From NCBI RefSeq assembly GCF_902150045.1, contig NZ_CABFVU010000003.1:744001-808000 (forward strand): a stretch of 64,000 nt of DNA. Direction: 5' to 3'. The DNA is from Chitinophaga polysaccharea (GTDB taxonomy: Bacteria > Bacteroidota > Bacteroidia > Chitinophagales > Chitinophagaceae). Each line of letters begins with the position of its first letter. The first letter of the stretch is position 1. Under the pieces are notes generated by a model. The model saw only the letters and a program-made list of their open reading frames with translations, was not told the DNA's origin and made no database searches. Below are positions 25,138-32,449 of this stretch, piece by piece. Both the position numbers and the translations under genes were made by a program.

Positions 25138-25872
25138 ATGAAGCATAAGGACATAAAGCCCTGCCCGGAGTTAGTACCGTTTATTCATTCCTTTTGGGAG
25201 TTAAAGGGCGGGGATAATGACGGTCAATGGGAAAGAAACTTTCCCGACGGATGCCCGGGGCTGGTGATAAATTTAGGGGATAACTGTATAACTGATAACG
25301 GTAGTCTTACCATGGAGCATCGTAAAACTTATGTTGTTGGCGCTATGACTTCCTTTAAAGATAGCTTTATCAATGCAGATACACATTTATTGGGCGTATG
25401 TATAAAACCGGCGGCTTTTTCAAACCTCTATAGCTATGCGCCCCAGGTTGAAATAATAAACAGTACCATTGAATTTGAAAATACAAATGCATTTGATTTT
25501 GAAAAGATAATCAAAGATCCCTTTATTTATCTCAACCGGTTTTTTATTGACAGGATTGGGAATAAGAATAAGCCGCTTCAACCTGTTATAGAAGATATTC
25601 ATCGCGCAAATGGTCAACTCAGCATTCAGGAAATTGCCAGAAGAAACCATACAACGGTAAGGCAGCTGGAGCGGAATTTCAGGATCCATATCGGTCTTAC
25701 GCCCAAAGAATATTCAAATATTGTCCGCTTCCAGCATGCGTTGTCGGTAATTAAAGGATCTGCCGGGGAACGCAGTTTATCAGACATTGCTTTTGATTGC
25801 GGATTTTACGATCATTCACATCTTACCAGCGAAATAAAGAAAAACACCGGGCTTGTACCCTCTCAACTTTAA
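25138..25872 (+). CDS. AraC family transcriptional regulator
   Basis: 244 residues. The N-terminal region (PCPELVPFIHSFWELKG, RNFPDGCPGLVINLGDNC) is the DUF6597-type sensor of short AraC proteins; the C-terminal HTH pair is IQEIARRNHTTVRQLERNF and LSDIAFDCGFYDHSHLTSE, ending in KKNTGLVPSQL. It lies 66 bp upstream of the RibD-like reductase gene on the same strand, which has its own -7 box. This section looks more A+T-rich than its surroundings, which may point to transfer. Confidence 0.92.
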   Translation: MKHKDIKPCPELVPFIHSFWELKGGDNDGQWERNFPDGCPGLVINLGDNCITDNGSLTMEHRKTYVVGAMTSFKDSFINADTHLLGVCIKPAAFSNLYSYAPQVEIINSTIEFENTNAFDFEKIIKDPFIYLNRFFIDRIGNKNKPLQPVIEDIHRANGQLSIQEIARRNHTTVRQLERNFRIHIGLTPKEYSNIVRFQHALSVIKGSAGERSLSDIAFDCGFYDHSHLTSEIKKNTGLVPSQL

Positions 25873-25913
25873 TTTTGTCGCATTTTTCCAAAACAGGAAC
25901 ATCGTCTGACATT

Positions 25914-25921
25914 TAACTTTG
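25914..25921 (+). promoter_or_regulatory. -7 promoter element TAACTTTG
   Basis: Exact TAnnTTTG match 18 bp before the ATG at 25939. It would give a very short leader to the RibD-like gene. Confidence 0.5.
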
Positions 25922-25938
25922 CTGAAAAATAAGTTTTT

Positions 25939-26481
25939 ATGAGAAAGGTGATATTAAATTTAGCAGTTAGCTTAGATGGATTTATAGAAGGCCCTAACGG
26001 GGAAATTGACTGGTGCATCATGGACGATGATATGAATTTTGATGCTTTCATATCAAGTATAGATACGATGTTTTACGGCAGGGTAAGTTATGACGCCTGG
26101 GGAAATTTTCAACCGGATGAAAATACAAGCCCGGCAGAAAAAATGATGTGGCAAGGCATACATGCTAAAAATAAATTCGTGTTTTCAAGCCAGAACAGGC
26201 AAGACGACAGAGCTACCTTTATCAGTTCCAATATTGCAGAAAAAGTAACAGCCATTAAAGAGCAGCCGGGTAAAGACATTTGGCTGTACGGCGGCGCCAA
26301 CCTTATAAAAACATTCATTCACTCAGGCCTGATTGATATGTATAAAATATCTGTGCACCCTGTAGCTTTAGGAAGCGGGAAGCCTTTATTTGAAGATTTG
26401 AAAGAGCGGCTTGGATTGAAACTAATAAATACCAAGGTTTATAGATCGGGGGTTGTAGAGCTTACGTATGAACCTGCGTAA
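25939..26481 (+). CDS. dihydrofolate reductase family protein (RibD C-terminal fold)
   Basis: 180 residues. It opens with VILNLAVSLDGFIEGPNGEI, the family hallmark, followed by the NADP-binding FYGRVSYDAWG-type strand and IWLYGGANLIKTFIHSGLI (glycine-rich loop). The fold is shared by RibD reductase and DHFR; stand-alone versions like this one usually have unknown substrates and are not true DHFR. Likely partner of the AraC gene upstream. Confidence 0.92.
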   Translation: MRKVILNLAVSLDGFIEGPNGEIDWCIMDDDMNFDAFISSIDTMFYGRVSYDAWGNFQPDENTSPAEKMMWQGIHAKNKFVFSSQNRQDDRATFISSNIAEKVTAIKEQPGKDIWLYGGANLIKTFIHSGLIDMYKISVHPVALGSGKPLFEDLKERLGLKLINTKVYRSGVVELTYEPA

Positions 26482-26597
26482 GCCCGGTGGGTAGTGGGAA
26501 TGGGGCAAGGGTTCCCTTCTCTAAGTATTTTTACCTGGTGTAGCAAAGCTATGATGCCGGATGCATTGAATTTTGTTCGAATTATAATAGAATGGGT

Positions 26598-26625
26598 CCA
26601 CACAGGTTTGCTCCAGCCTGTGTGG
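26598..26625. repeat. 9-bp perfect inverted repeat
   Basis: CCACACAGG (26598-26606) and CCTGTGTGG (26617-26625) with a 10-nt loop, in the 250-bp gap after the RibD-like gene. It could terminate that transcript or the decayed nuclease gene on the other strand, though no T-tract adjoins. The rest of the gap shows nothing. Confidence 0.4.
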
Positions 26626-26731
26626 TAAATATATTGAATCGACTGAAAGCGCCGCTCTGAGTTCTGGTGCCTTTATAAAAATTCAAAACCTCTGGCAGGA
26701 ACAAAAATCTATATACACTGCAATCATCGTC

Positions 26732-27470
26732 TTACGATATCATGCTTCTATTTGTCAAATTCTTTGTTATCACTAAAATTTCGTGAAGCTTTTTCTGGAG
26801 TATTTTTTTATCGGGAAGCTTGGTTTGATATTCCGCGATAAGCGTTGGCGACATGCACCGACTTAGTGTATATTCGACTACTTCTTTGTCTTTATCTTTA
26901 CAGAATAAGATGCCAATACTTGGATTTTCATTATCGTTTTTAACATCTCTATCCAATGCTTCCAGGTACAAATTGATTTGTCCCATATGCTCAGGTTTAA
27001 ATCTATCTGCTTTTAGCTCAATTGCGACCAAACACTGTAATTCCTTGTGATAAAACAATAGATAAATGTTAGTTATATTAGGATGAATTTCTCTCAGCAC
27101 TGCTGAGAGTTTTGAATTACCAATTACTGTGCGTTCAAAAATGCTGCTATTAATCTGTCTATCCAACTCCCTTGTACTATATTTTTCCCGAATACATAGC
27201 TTGAGATAAAATTCACGTTCATCTTGTGATTTAGTACGGCTGAATAGTCAGATTATTGGTCCAGGTGACCTCTTTTAACAGGGGCATAAGCTCCGGTGAA
27301 GATTCATATGCCTCATAAAATTGTTTCATACGCCATAGATTCTTGTTGGAGCATCCCTTAAGTTCCGGTTCATTACATCGTATGTACTCTGCCAGCTCAT
27401 CAACCACTGATTGCCCCACTCTGCGCATTTCACCTTTCTACTGATGTATTCACCAATATTCCAATACAAG
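26732..27470 (-). pseudogene. decayed DUF1016/YhcG-type PDDEXK nuclease
   Basis: The DUF1016 N-terminal domain starts with YWNIGEYISRKVKCAEWG, shifts frame near 27420 (next block QSVVDELAEYI, CSNKNLWRMKQFYEAYESS, TWTNNLTI), shifts again near 27240 (SQDEREFYLKLCIREKYSTR, then ELDRQINSSIFERTVIG) and ends in the C-terminal nuclease part (LLFYHKELQCLVAIELKAD, MGQINLYLEALDRDV, SIGILFCKDKD). In intact homologues about 55-60 residues separate HPNITNI from the LLFYH strand, including the PD half of the active site; they are absent here. Two frameshifts plus this deletion make a working enzyme unlikely. It converges on the RibD-like gene in an A+T-richer stretch. Confidence 0.8.
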
Positions 27471-27533
27471 CTGATTTATTTTGTATTAACTGATCTCATC
27501 GCGGCAATACGGGAATTTCTGATATAAAAAGTG

Positions 27534-27560
27534 GGCGTCTCAAAAAGAATTGAGATGCTC
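27534..27560 (+). terminator. terminator-like hairpin
   Basis: GGGCGTCTCA (27534-27543) pairs with TGAGATGCTC (27551-27560, two G-U pairs) and is followed by TTTTATTT on the plus strand. No plus-strand gene precedes it closely. The surrounding gap 27471-27730 contains no gene. Confidence 0.45.
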
Positions 27561-27670
27561 TTTTATTTCCTTTTGTCGTTCTCAAATTTAACCTCCTAAG
27601 CTGCTCTTTAAAGTCTTTCCTTCAACCTGATTACCTGGATAACCGGACTCCTTTTCTCAAAATAAATAAA

Positions 27671-27706
27671 AGGAGCTGCCTCAAAGTTACTTTTGAGACA
27701 GCTCCC
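27671..27706 (-). terminator. hairpin resembling the ends of the palindromic elements
   Basis: GGAGCTGCCTCAAA and TTTGAGACAGCTCC form a 14-bp stem with one mismatch, 25 bp after the stop of the beta-helix gene on the minus strand. The right arm ACTTTTGAGACAGCTCCCT resembles the right ends of elements A and B but no core lies between the arms, so it may be a core-less relative. Probably terminates the beta-helix gene. Confidence 0.55.
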
Positions 27707-27730
27707 TCGGCAGTCAAATGAGATCCTGAT

Positions 27731-29461
27731 TTAAGCCTGCATCACGCCGAAATAAGCATGATAATCAAATGTAACGGCGCCTGTATTCTCATTAAAGTTG
27801 GTGAGTTCAATTTCCCCTGTGACATCGCTTAATACAAAATAAGGAATACAGAAAGAAACATGTTGATTGCTGTGTAACATAACAAAGTTAGATGCCCATC
27901 CTGGCCCAGAGGCAAGCGTTACTCCTGCTGGTGCAGATACATACAGAATAGATTTATTTGTGGCCAGGGTACAGTAACCATTGAGAATAATAAATCCGCG
28001 TTCTCCTTTCGCAAACTTCTTGGTAAGGCCGGTAATTTTTTGTCCTGGATTATAGTTGCCCGTTACCGGCTGATACTTGTAAACATAGCCAACATCAGAT
28101 GCCGTTCCGTATCTGTTATCACTCAGTAATACCGGCTGTTCCAGATAGAATAGATCTCCGTTTCCCCTATAGCTGACATTCGCAATAGAGGAACTGTTTG
28201 AGCCGGTTCCTTTTATCTGGATCGGTGTCACATAAGTATTATCTATCTGTATATCAGAAATGGCCAGGTAAAGATTATTGTTGTTGGCAACGATCGCTAC
28301 ATTGGTGGTTGTTGCATTGGCAGCCTTAAACTGACATCCCCGAATGGCAACGTTACCCGCAAAGTTATTTAGCGTTATACCGGTTCCTTTCTGATCGCTG
28401 AAGATACAATTGGCGATATTAGCATGATATAACTGCGGTGAAGACGTGTTAGGATTAAAAATAATTCCCCTGGCATAGATCATATTGTTTTCGATCAATA
28501 GATCCTGACAATGGCTTGCCACTCCTTTTGTAAAATAGAAAGTCGCATTCCCGTTGACGGTGTTGGCCCCGAGGTAGTTATTGCATACCTGCAACGTATA
28601 AATATTTTCGACATGAAAGGTATTATAAAAGGCGTCAATGGTACAGTTGGTGATTGTCAGCCCTTCGGGATAAAGGATAGCTCCCTCTGGTCTGCCCCAA
28701 AGTCCAATACCGAAGCAGCCGGTTACACTGGCCGAGCAATAGATCACTGTACTGTCTATTACATTCTCCACTGTTTTGCCCCGATATTCTACTCCATTCT
28801 GACAGTAAAAGCTGCTGTTCAAAATATTAATGCGCCTGGTAGCATTTTCCTGCACCACACTTTTAGCAAAATACAACATATTGATCCTGTCAATGACAAT
28901 ATCCGAAGCATACGCACTGGCAGGAAGTTGGGTGGTAGCGTTTGGATCCCCAATAATAAATATGCATGTAGACGTGTTGGCAGTGTTATCGATGAGCATA
29001 CCATTCATGATGGTAATCTTGATCTGCTGCTGAATTCTTAACAGTGCGCCACCGGCAGTGGCATTTACAAATTTCAGGGTACTTCCGTTCAGGTCAATAT
29101 GCCTGTAGCTTTTAACATTAAGTGTTGCATTAACCGAATAACTACCGGTGTCAAACAAAATACTCATACAACTATCAAGACATCGTTGCAGCCGCTGTGT
29201 ATTGTCTGTGAGATTAGGCGCTTGAGCATCTTCTTTAACGCCAAACCATTTTACGGATGCCGGTTCATCTGCCAACCGGACCCAATATCCTCCTGGCGCC
29301 TGTATAATGGTACCATCATTACCAGATAATCCACTGCTGGTATCCCAGTAAAAAGATCCACCACCGCCATCTCCCGGTGCATAATAACCAAGTAGGGTAA
29401 CGACTTCCTGGGGTTGTGAGCCTGATGCAATTTTCATGCTGGCCATTGTTGTAAATACCAT
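27731..29461 (-). CDS. right-handed parallel beta-helix protein (tail-spike/pectate-lyase-like)
   Basis: 576 residues, no signal peptide or membrane segment. The N-terminal head has GYYAPGDGGGGSFYWD and GGYWVRLADEPASVKWFG, the entry sequence of Pectate_lyase_3 and phage tail-spike proteins. Residues about 90-430 form short repeats rich in Asn, Ile, Val and Thr (IDRINMLYF, ILNSSFYCQNGVEY, TITNCTIDAFYNTFHVEN, ISDIQIDNTYVTPI) as in beta-helix rungs. The last ~130 residues (GFIILNGYCTLATNKSIL onward) resemble a beta-sandwich cap. Such proteins bind or cut polysaccharide; no catalytic residues were recognised. Absence of an export signal and the nearby mobile-element traces suggest phage or tailocin origin, but no phage structural gene is adjacent. 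Confidence 0.8.
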   Translation of the reverse strand: MVFTTMASMKIASGSQPQEVVTLLGYYAPGDGGGGSFYWDTSSGLSGNDGTIIQAPGGYWVRLADEPASVKWFGVKEDAQAPNLTDNTQRLQRCLDSCMSILFDTGSYSVNATLNVKSYRHIDLNGSTLKFVNATAGGALLRIQQQIKITIMNGMLIDNTANTSTCIFIIGDPNATTQLPASAYASDIVIDRINMLYFAKSVVQENATRRINILNSSFYCQNGVEYRGKTVENVIDSTVIYCSASVTGCFGIGLWGRPEGAILYPEGLTITNCTIDAFYNTFHVENIYTLQVCNNYLGANTVNGNATFYFTKGVASHCQDLLIENNMIYARGIIFNPNTSSPQLYHANIANCIFSDQKGTGITLNNFAGNVAIRGCQFKAANATTTNVAIVANNNNLYLAISDIQIDNTYVTPIQIKGTGSNSSSIANVSYRGNGDLFYLEQPVLLSDNRYGTASDVGYVYKYQPVTGNYNPGQKITGLTKKFAKGERGFIILNGYCTLATNKSILYVSAPAGVTLASGPGWASNFVMLHSNQHVSFCIPYFVLSDVTGEIELTNFNENTGAVTFDYHAYFGVMQA

Positions 29462-29735
29462 TCTCTAATTTTTGAGGTTAACAAATAAATAGTAATGATT
29501 AATGAAGGTAGCCCTGCTATACGCATTGTATATACGTAATATTACTAAAACAAAAAACCTTGCAGAATAAGCTTGCGCAAGGATTTAATTATTTTCTCCG
29601 GGAGCTACTTTTCATTGATCAGAAGAAGAGTTTTCACATAAATAAACAGCTTCCCGTGGGCAATTTATATCTTACCCCCTTTGCTTTTTCTTGATTAGAA
29701 GAAATACTGGACAGGTAATGGTATTCAAATAAAAT

Positions 29736-29773
29736 AGCGTGATACATTTTTTGGGAATTATATCACGCTTTTT
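29736..29773. terminator. terminator adjoining the tRNA-like sequence
   Basis: AGCGTGATA (29736-29744) and TATCACGCT (29761-29769) form a 9-bp stem with T-runs on both strands. It begins 3 bp after the tRNA-like 3' end on the minus strand, the position of a normal tRNA terminator. Confidence 0.7.
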
Positions 29774-29775
29774 GT

Positions 29776-29865
29776 GATCCCCGCGGGACTCGAACCCGCA
29801 TTCCCCTTCCGGGGCAGTATGGCTGTAAATACGCTTCCCTACTAACCCCAGGTTTCGGTGCAACT
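29776..29865 (-). other. tRNA-like 3' half (class II type), likely truncated tRNA or attachment-site remnant
   Basis: On the minus strand: a variable arm CCCCGGAAGGGG, a perfect T arm (GCGGG, loop TTCGAGT, CCCGC) and the 3' acceptor strand GGGGATC followed by A, then a terminator. The matching 5' acceptor GATCCCC is not found upstream, and no convincing anticodon or D arm can be folded from the sequence to about 29865 (two TTTACAG copies occur there instead). It therefore looks like the 3' part of a Leu/Ser/Tyr-type tRNA separated from its 5' half, as happens when an element integrates into a tRNA. The rest of 29462-30047 shows no gene, only a duplicated CACCTGCGCA near 30000. Confidence 0.45.
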
Positions 29866-30047
29866 GTAAATTCTGATCATTGCAGAGCGCATCCGCAACG
29901 ATATGTATCCATACACTCCACGGCGACGTAATTTTTCCGCAGCTTTATCCATTTTAAGCGAGAGGATCATTGTTTTACAAAGATGCATACCCACCTGCGC
30001 AATACACCTGCGCAGTTAAAAGGAAAAATATTTTTATTTATGTAATT

Positions 30048-30062
30048 AACTACGTAGTTTTG
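30048..30062 (+). promoter_or_regulatory. palindromic operator overlapping a -7 box
   Basis: AACTACGTAGTT (30048-30059) is a perfect 12-bp palindrome overlapping the exact -7 box TAGTTTTG (30055-30062), 19 bp before the GNAT start. As a MarR gene is next in the operon, this is the probable autoregulatory site. Confidence 0.6.
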
Positions 30063-30080
30063 TACTGTAAATAAGTAAAA

Positions 30081-30578
30081 ATGAGCATCACAAAAGATAT
30101 CAGACCCATTCACAATGAATATTGTCAGCAAATAATTGACATCATCCTGCCCATCCAGCAAAAGGAATTCAATGTACCGGTTACTATCGAAGACCAACCG
30201 GACCTGTTTGATATAGAAACCAATTACCACAATACCGGCGGCGGATTCTGGGGAGGTTTTGTAAACGGGGAACTGGCTGGCACCATCGCGCTTATCAGCA
30301 TAGGGCACAATGCGGGCGCCATCCGGAAAATGTTTGTGAAAAAGGAATTCCGGGGAAAAGATACCGGTATTGGCCAGCAACTGCTGGAAGAACTGATCTC
30401 CTATTGCAGGTCTGCAGGAATAAAAGACCTGTATCTCGGCACGGTCGATAAACTTGCCGCTGCCCGCCGCTTCTATGAGCGCAATCATTTTAAAGAAATA
30501 AGAAAAACGGATTTACCGTCGTATTTTCCCCTGATGAATGCAGATAATGTTTTTTATCATCTACACATTAATGATTGA
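30081..30578 (+). CDS. GNAT family N-acetyltransferase
   Basis: 165 residues. Acetyl-CoA-binding motif A: IRKMFVKKEFRGKDTGIGQQ (about 91), and the downstream AARRFYERNHFKEI (about 132). Cytoplasmic. In front of a MarR gene by 5 bp, forming a two-gene operon with the palindromic promoter site. MarR-GNAT fusions and neighbours are common; substrate unknown. Confidence 0.93.
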   Translation: MSITKDIRPIHNEYCQQIIDIILPIQQKEFNVPVTIEDQPDLFDIETNYHNTGGGFWGGFVNGELAGTIALISIGHNAGAIRKMFVKKEFRGKDTGIGQQLLEELISYCRSAGIKDLYLGTVDKLAAARRFYERNHFKEIRKTDLPSYFPLMNADNVFYHLHIND

Positions 30579-30583
30579 TAAGT

Positions 30584-31054
30584 ATGACAAACGTGATCGA
30601 TGAATCAGGGATACTGGCTATTTCCACGAGGCTGCAACGGCTCAGCGACCAGCTGCGGAAAGACGGTCTCCTGATCTATAAGGCCAATGGGATCGAGTTT
30701 GAGCCGAAATGGTTCCCGGTGGTTTATACCCTGCACCTGAAGCCGGTGCTCAGCGTGGTGGAAATTGCCGGGGAAATAGGATACTCCCACCCCTCTACTA
30801 TCAGCCTGCTGAAAGAGCTGGAAAAGCAAAAGCTGATCCGCTCTAAAAAAGACAAAACCGATGAAAGGAAAAGGCTTATCCAGCTTACTGAAAAAGGGAA
30901 AGCCCTGATCAACGATATGCAACCCGTCTGGAATAAGATGATAATAGCCCTCACGGCGCTAACAGATACAAAAAATAACCTGATGAAGGCAATTGAAGAA
31001 GTGGAGCAACAAATGAAATCCTTTAGTTTTTTTGAAAGGGCACAACAACTATAG
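30584..31054 (+). CDS. MarR family transcriptional regulator
   Basis: 156 residues from the ATG at 30584; a TTG three codons upstream is open but the ATG is favoured. Winged HTH at about 55-115: SVVEIAGEIGYSHPSTISLL for the recognition region and DERKRLIQLTEKGKALI for the wing. N- and C-terminal helices form the dimer. Probably represses its own operon with the GNAT gene through the AACTACGTAGTT palindrome. The stop lies directly against the stop of the convergent gene. Confidence 0.93.
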   Translation: MTNVIDESGILAISTRLQRLSDQLRKDGLLIYKANGIEFEPKWFPVVYTLHLKPVLSVVEIAGEIGYSHPSTISLLKELEKQKLIRSKKDKTDERKRLIQLTEKGKALINDMQPVWNKMIIALTALTDTKNNLMKAIEEVEQQMKSFSFFERAQQL

Positions 31055-31666
31055 CTAAGCCAGCAAACCATTTACCAGCGCCTTCCACTGCAGTTTGGAT
31101 ATGCCGATCGCACCGGTAGAGCCCACAACGGCATTCCGGATCTTATCTCCCAGGTCGGTTGCCTGTGTATTTGGCACCTCATTACGTCCGTAAACAGTGG
31201 CAGTTATTTCCGCATGATCGCGTACCAGCACAAAGGAACTGCTGGCTTCCTTACGCAGGAAATGCGCAATACCGGCGCTTTTCTGAACCGGGTGCTCCGA
31301 TGGCCTGGCCCTGATAAAGAACACCTCCTGGTGCTCATTGAGCGCCACATGCTCCTTCTGCTCGATCTTTACCCAGTCGAACCCCTTGCCGGCATTATTA
31401 CCCGGCCCTGGAATATCAATCCTTATATACATACCGGTTTCCGCCTCGCCCTCCACCGGTTTCCCCGCCAGGTCGGTCAGCTGGAAGCCCGACGAAATGC
31501 TGCCGCTGAGCGATGCCCAGTGATTCACATCCAGCAGGCGCGCCATAGCGGTTCTGAAAAAGTCGCGCGCCGCCGCCTCGTGTACCAGTGCTTTCGTTTC
31601 TGAAGTAGTGGTAGCTTCGCCCGTATACTGCGCCGGAATAAAAGGCGCTGCAATATTATCTCCCAT
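31055..31666 (-). CDS. hypothetical protein
   Basis: 203 residues from the ATG at 31666; the frame is open for 47 more codons upstream, but the Pro/Ala-rich MGDNIAAPFIPAQYTG makes a natural start. No signal, lipobox or membrane segment. Mixed alpha/beta sequence, including FFRTAMARLLDVNHWASLSG, PVEGEAETGMYIRIDIPGPG and SSSFVLVRDHAEITATVYGR. Family not recognised. Its stop codon abuts the MarR stop. Confidence 0.72.
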   Translation of the reverse strand: MGDNIAAPFIPAQYTGEATTTSETKALVHEAAARDFFRTAMARLLDVNHWASLSGSISSGFQLTDLAGKPVEGEAETGMYIRIDIPGPGNNAGKGFDWVKIEQKEHVALNEHQEVFFIRARPSEHPVQKSAGIAHFLRKEASSSFVLVRDHAEITATVYGRNEVPNTQATDLGDKIRNAVVGSTGAIGISKLQWKALVNGLLA

Positions 31667-31972
31667 ACCTGAAATTTTCTGGTAAAATATTCTGTAAAGA
31701 TTGCGATAAAAAACTTGTGCCAATTTTATATTAGACATACCTTTGGGATGCAAAAGTATGGACTTTGTATTCCGGGCCTGGTAATTCTGTCGTTCAAAAC
31801 GATGCAATAAGGAAGCTCCGATCTGCCTTCCACCACTTTTTGACCATATTTACTCTTCATTAGAGCGCCTTTCCCACAACTGTCAGCACATTGGTAATTG
31901 TAAACTGTACCCTGCCACAGCTTTGCCTGTACGCAGGGATGAACAATTTATTGATGTTTAAAGATAAGGAAT

Positions 31973-32389
31973 ATGAATAGTATATACTCGCTTATAGTGA
32001 GCTGTTTTCTATACCTGGCCTGCAGCAATGCAAAGCCCAATCAAACAAACAGCAAAATCACCGGCCGTTGGCTGCCTGTTAAAACAGTCATCAGTTGTGT
32101 CGAAGACGGCAAAAAGACCTTTGAAAAAACAGATACCAATTTCACCGAAATGGATCTGATGGTGTTTAAAGAGAACGGTACACTGGAAGACGGCGGCCAG
32201 CGTTATGAAGCATACACCATTGACCTGAAAACAAAAGAACTCACCCTCCAGGAAGGCAACGGCGACGGCATCACCTTTAAAATAAGGACCATGAACCCCG
32301 AAGAACTGGTCATCTTCCGGGAGGATGAGGAGATCTTTAAAAGAACCAAACGCCAGATGAAACTGGAGATCTACTTCCGCCGCATCTGA
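31973..32389 (+). CDS. lipocalin-like lipoprotein
   Basis: 138 residues. Lipoprotein signal YSLIVSCFLYLACSN (Cys about 17), then KITGRWLPVKTVISCVEDGK and DLMVFKENGTLEDGGQRYEA typical of small Bacteroidota lipocalin-like (DUF4923/DUF5004-type) lipoproteins. Periplasmic or outer-membrane anchored; function unknown. It stands alone before the SusD gene on the opposite strand. Confidence 0.75.
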   Translation: MNSIYSLIVSCFLYLACSNAKPNQTNSKITGRWLPVKTVISCVEDGKKTFEKTDTNFTEMDLMVFKENGTLEDGGQRYEAYTIDLKTKELTLQEGNGDGITFKIRTMNPEELVIFREDEEIFKRTKRQMKLEIYFRRI

Positions 32390-32449
32390 TCATTTCAACA
32401 CCGGCAAATAATCCCCGAAGGAAGCACTTCACCAGCAAACCATCTGCCA

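Noticed and set aside
29776-29865. Complete tRNA gene on the minus strand
   Set aside because: No 5' acceptor strand or anticodon arm could be paired with the good T arm and acceptor 3' strand.
29990-30020. CRISPR-like repetition around the duplicated CACCTGCGCA
   Set aside because: Only two copies 14 bp apart; no array and no cas genes.
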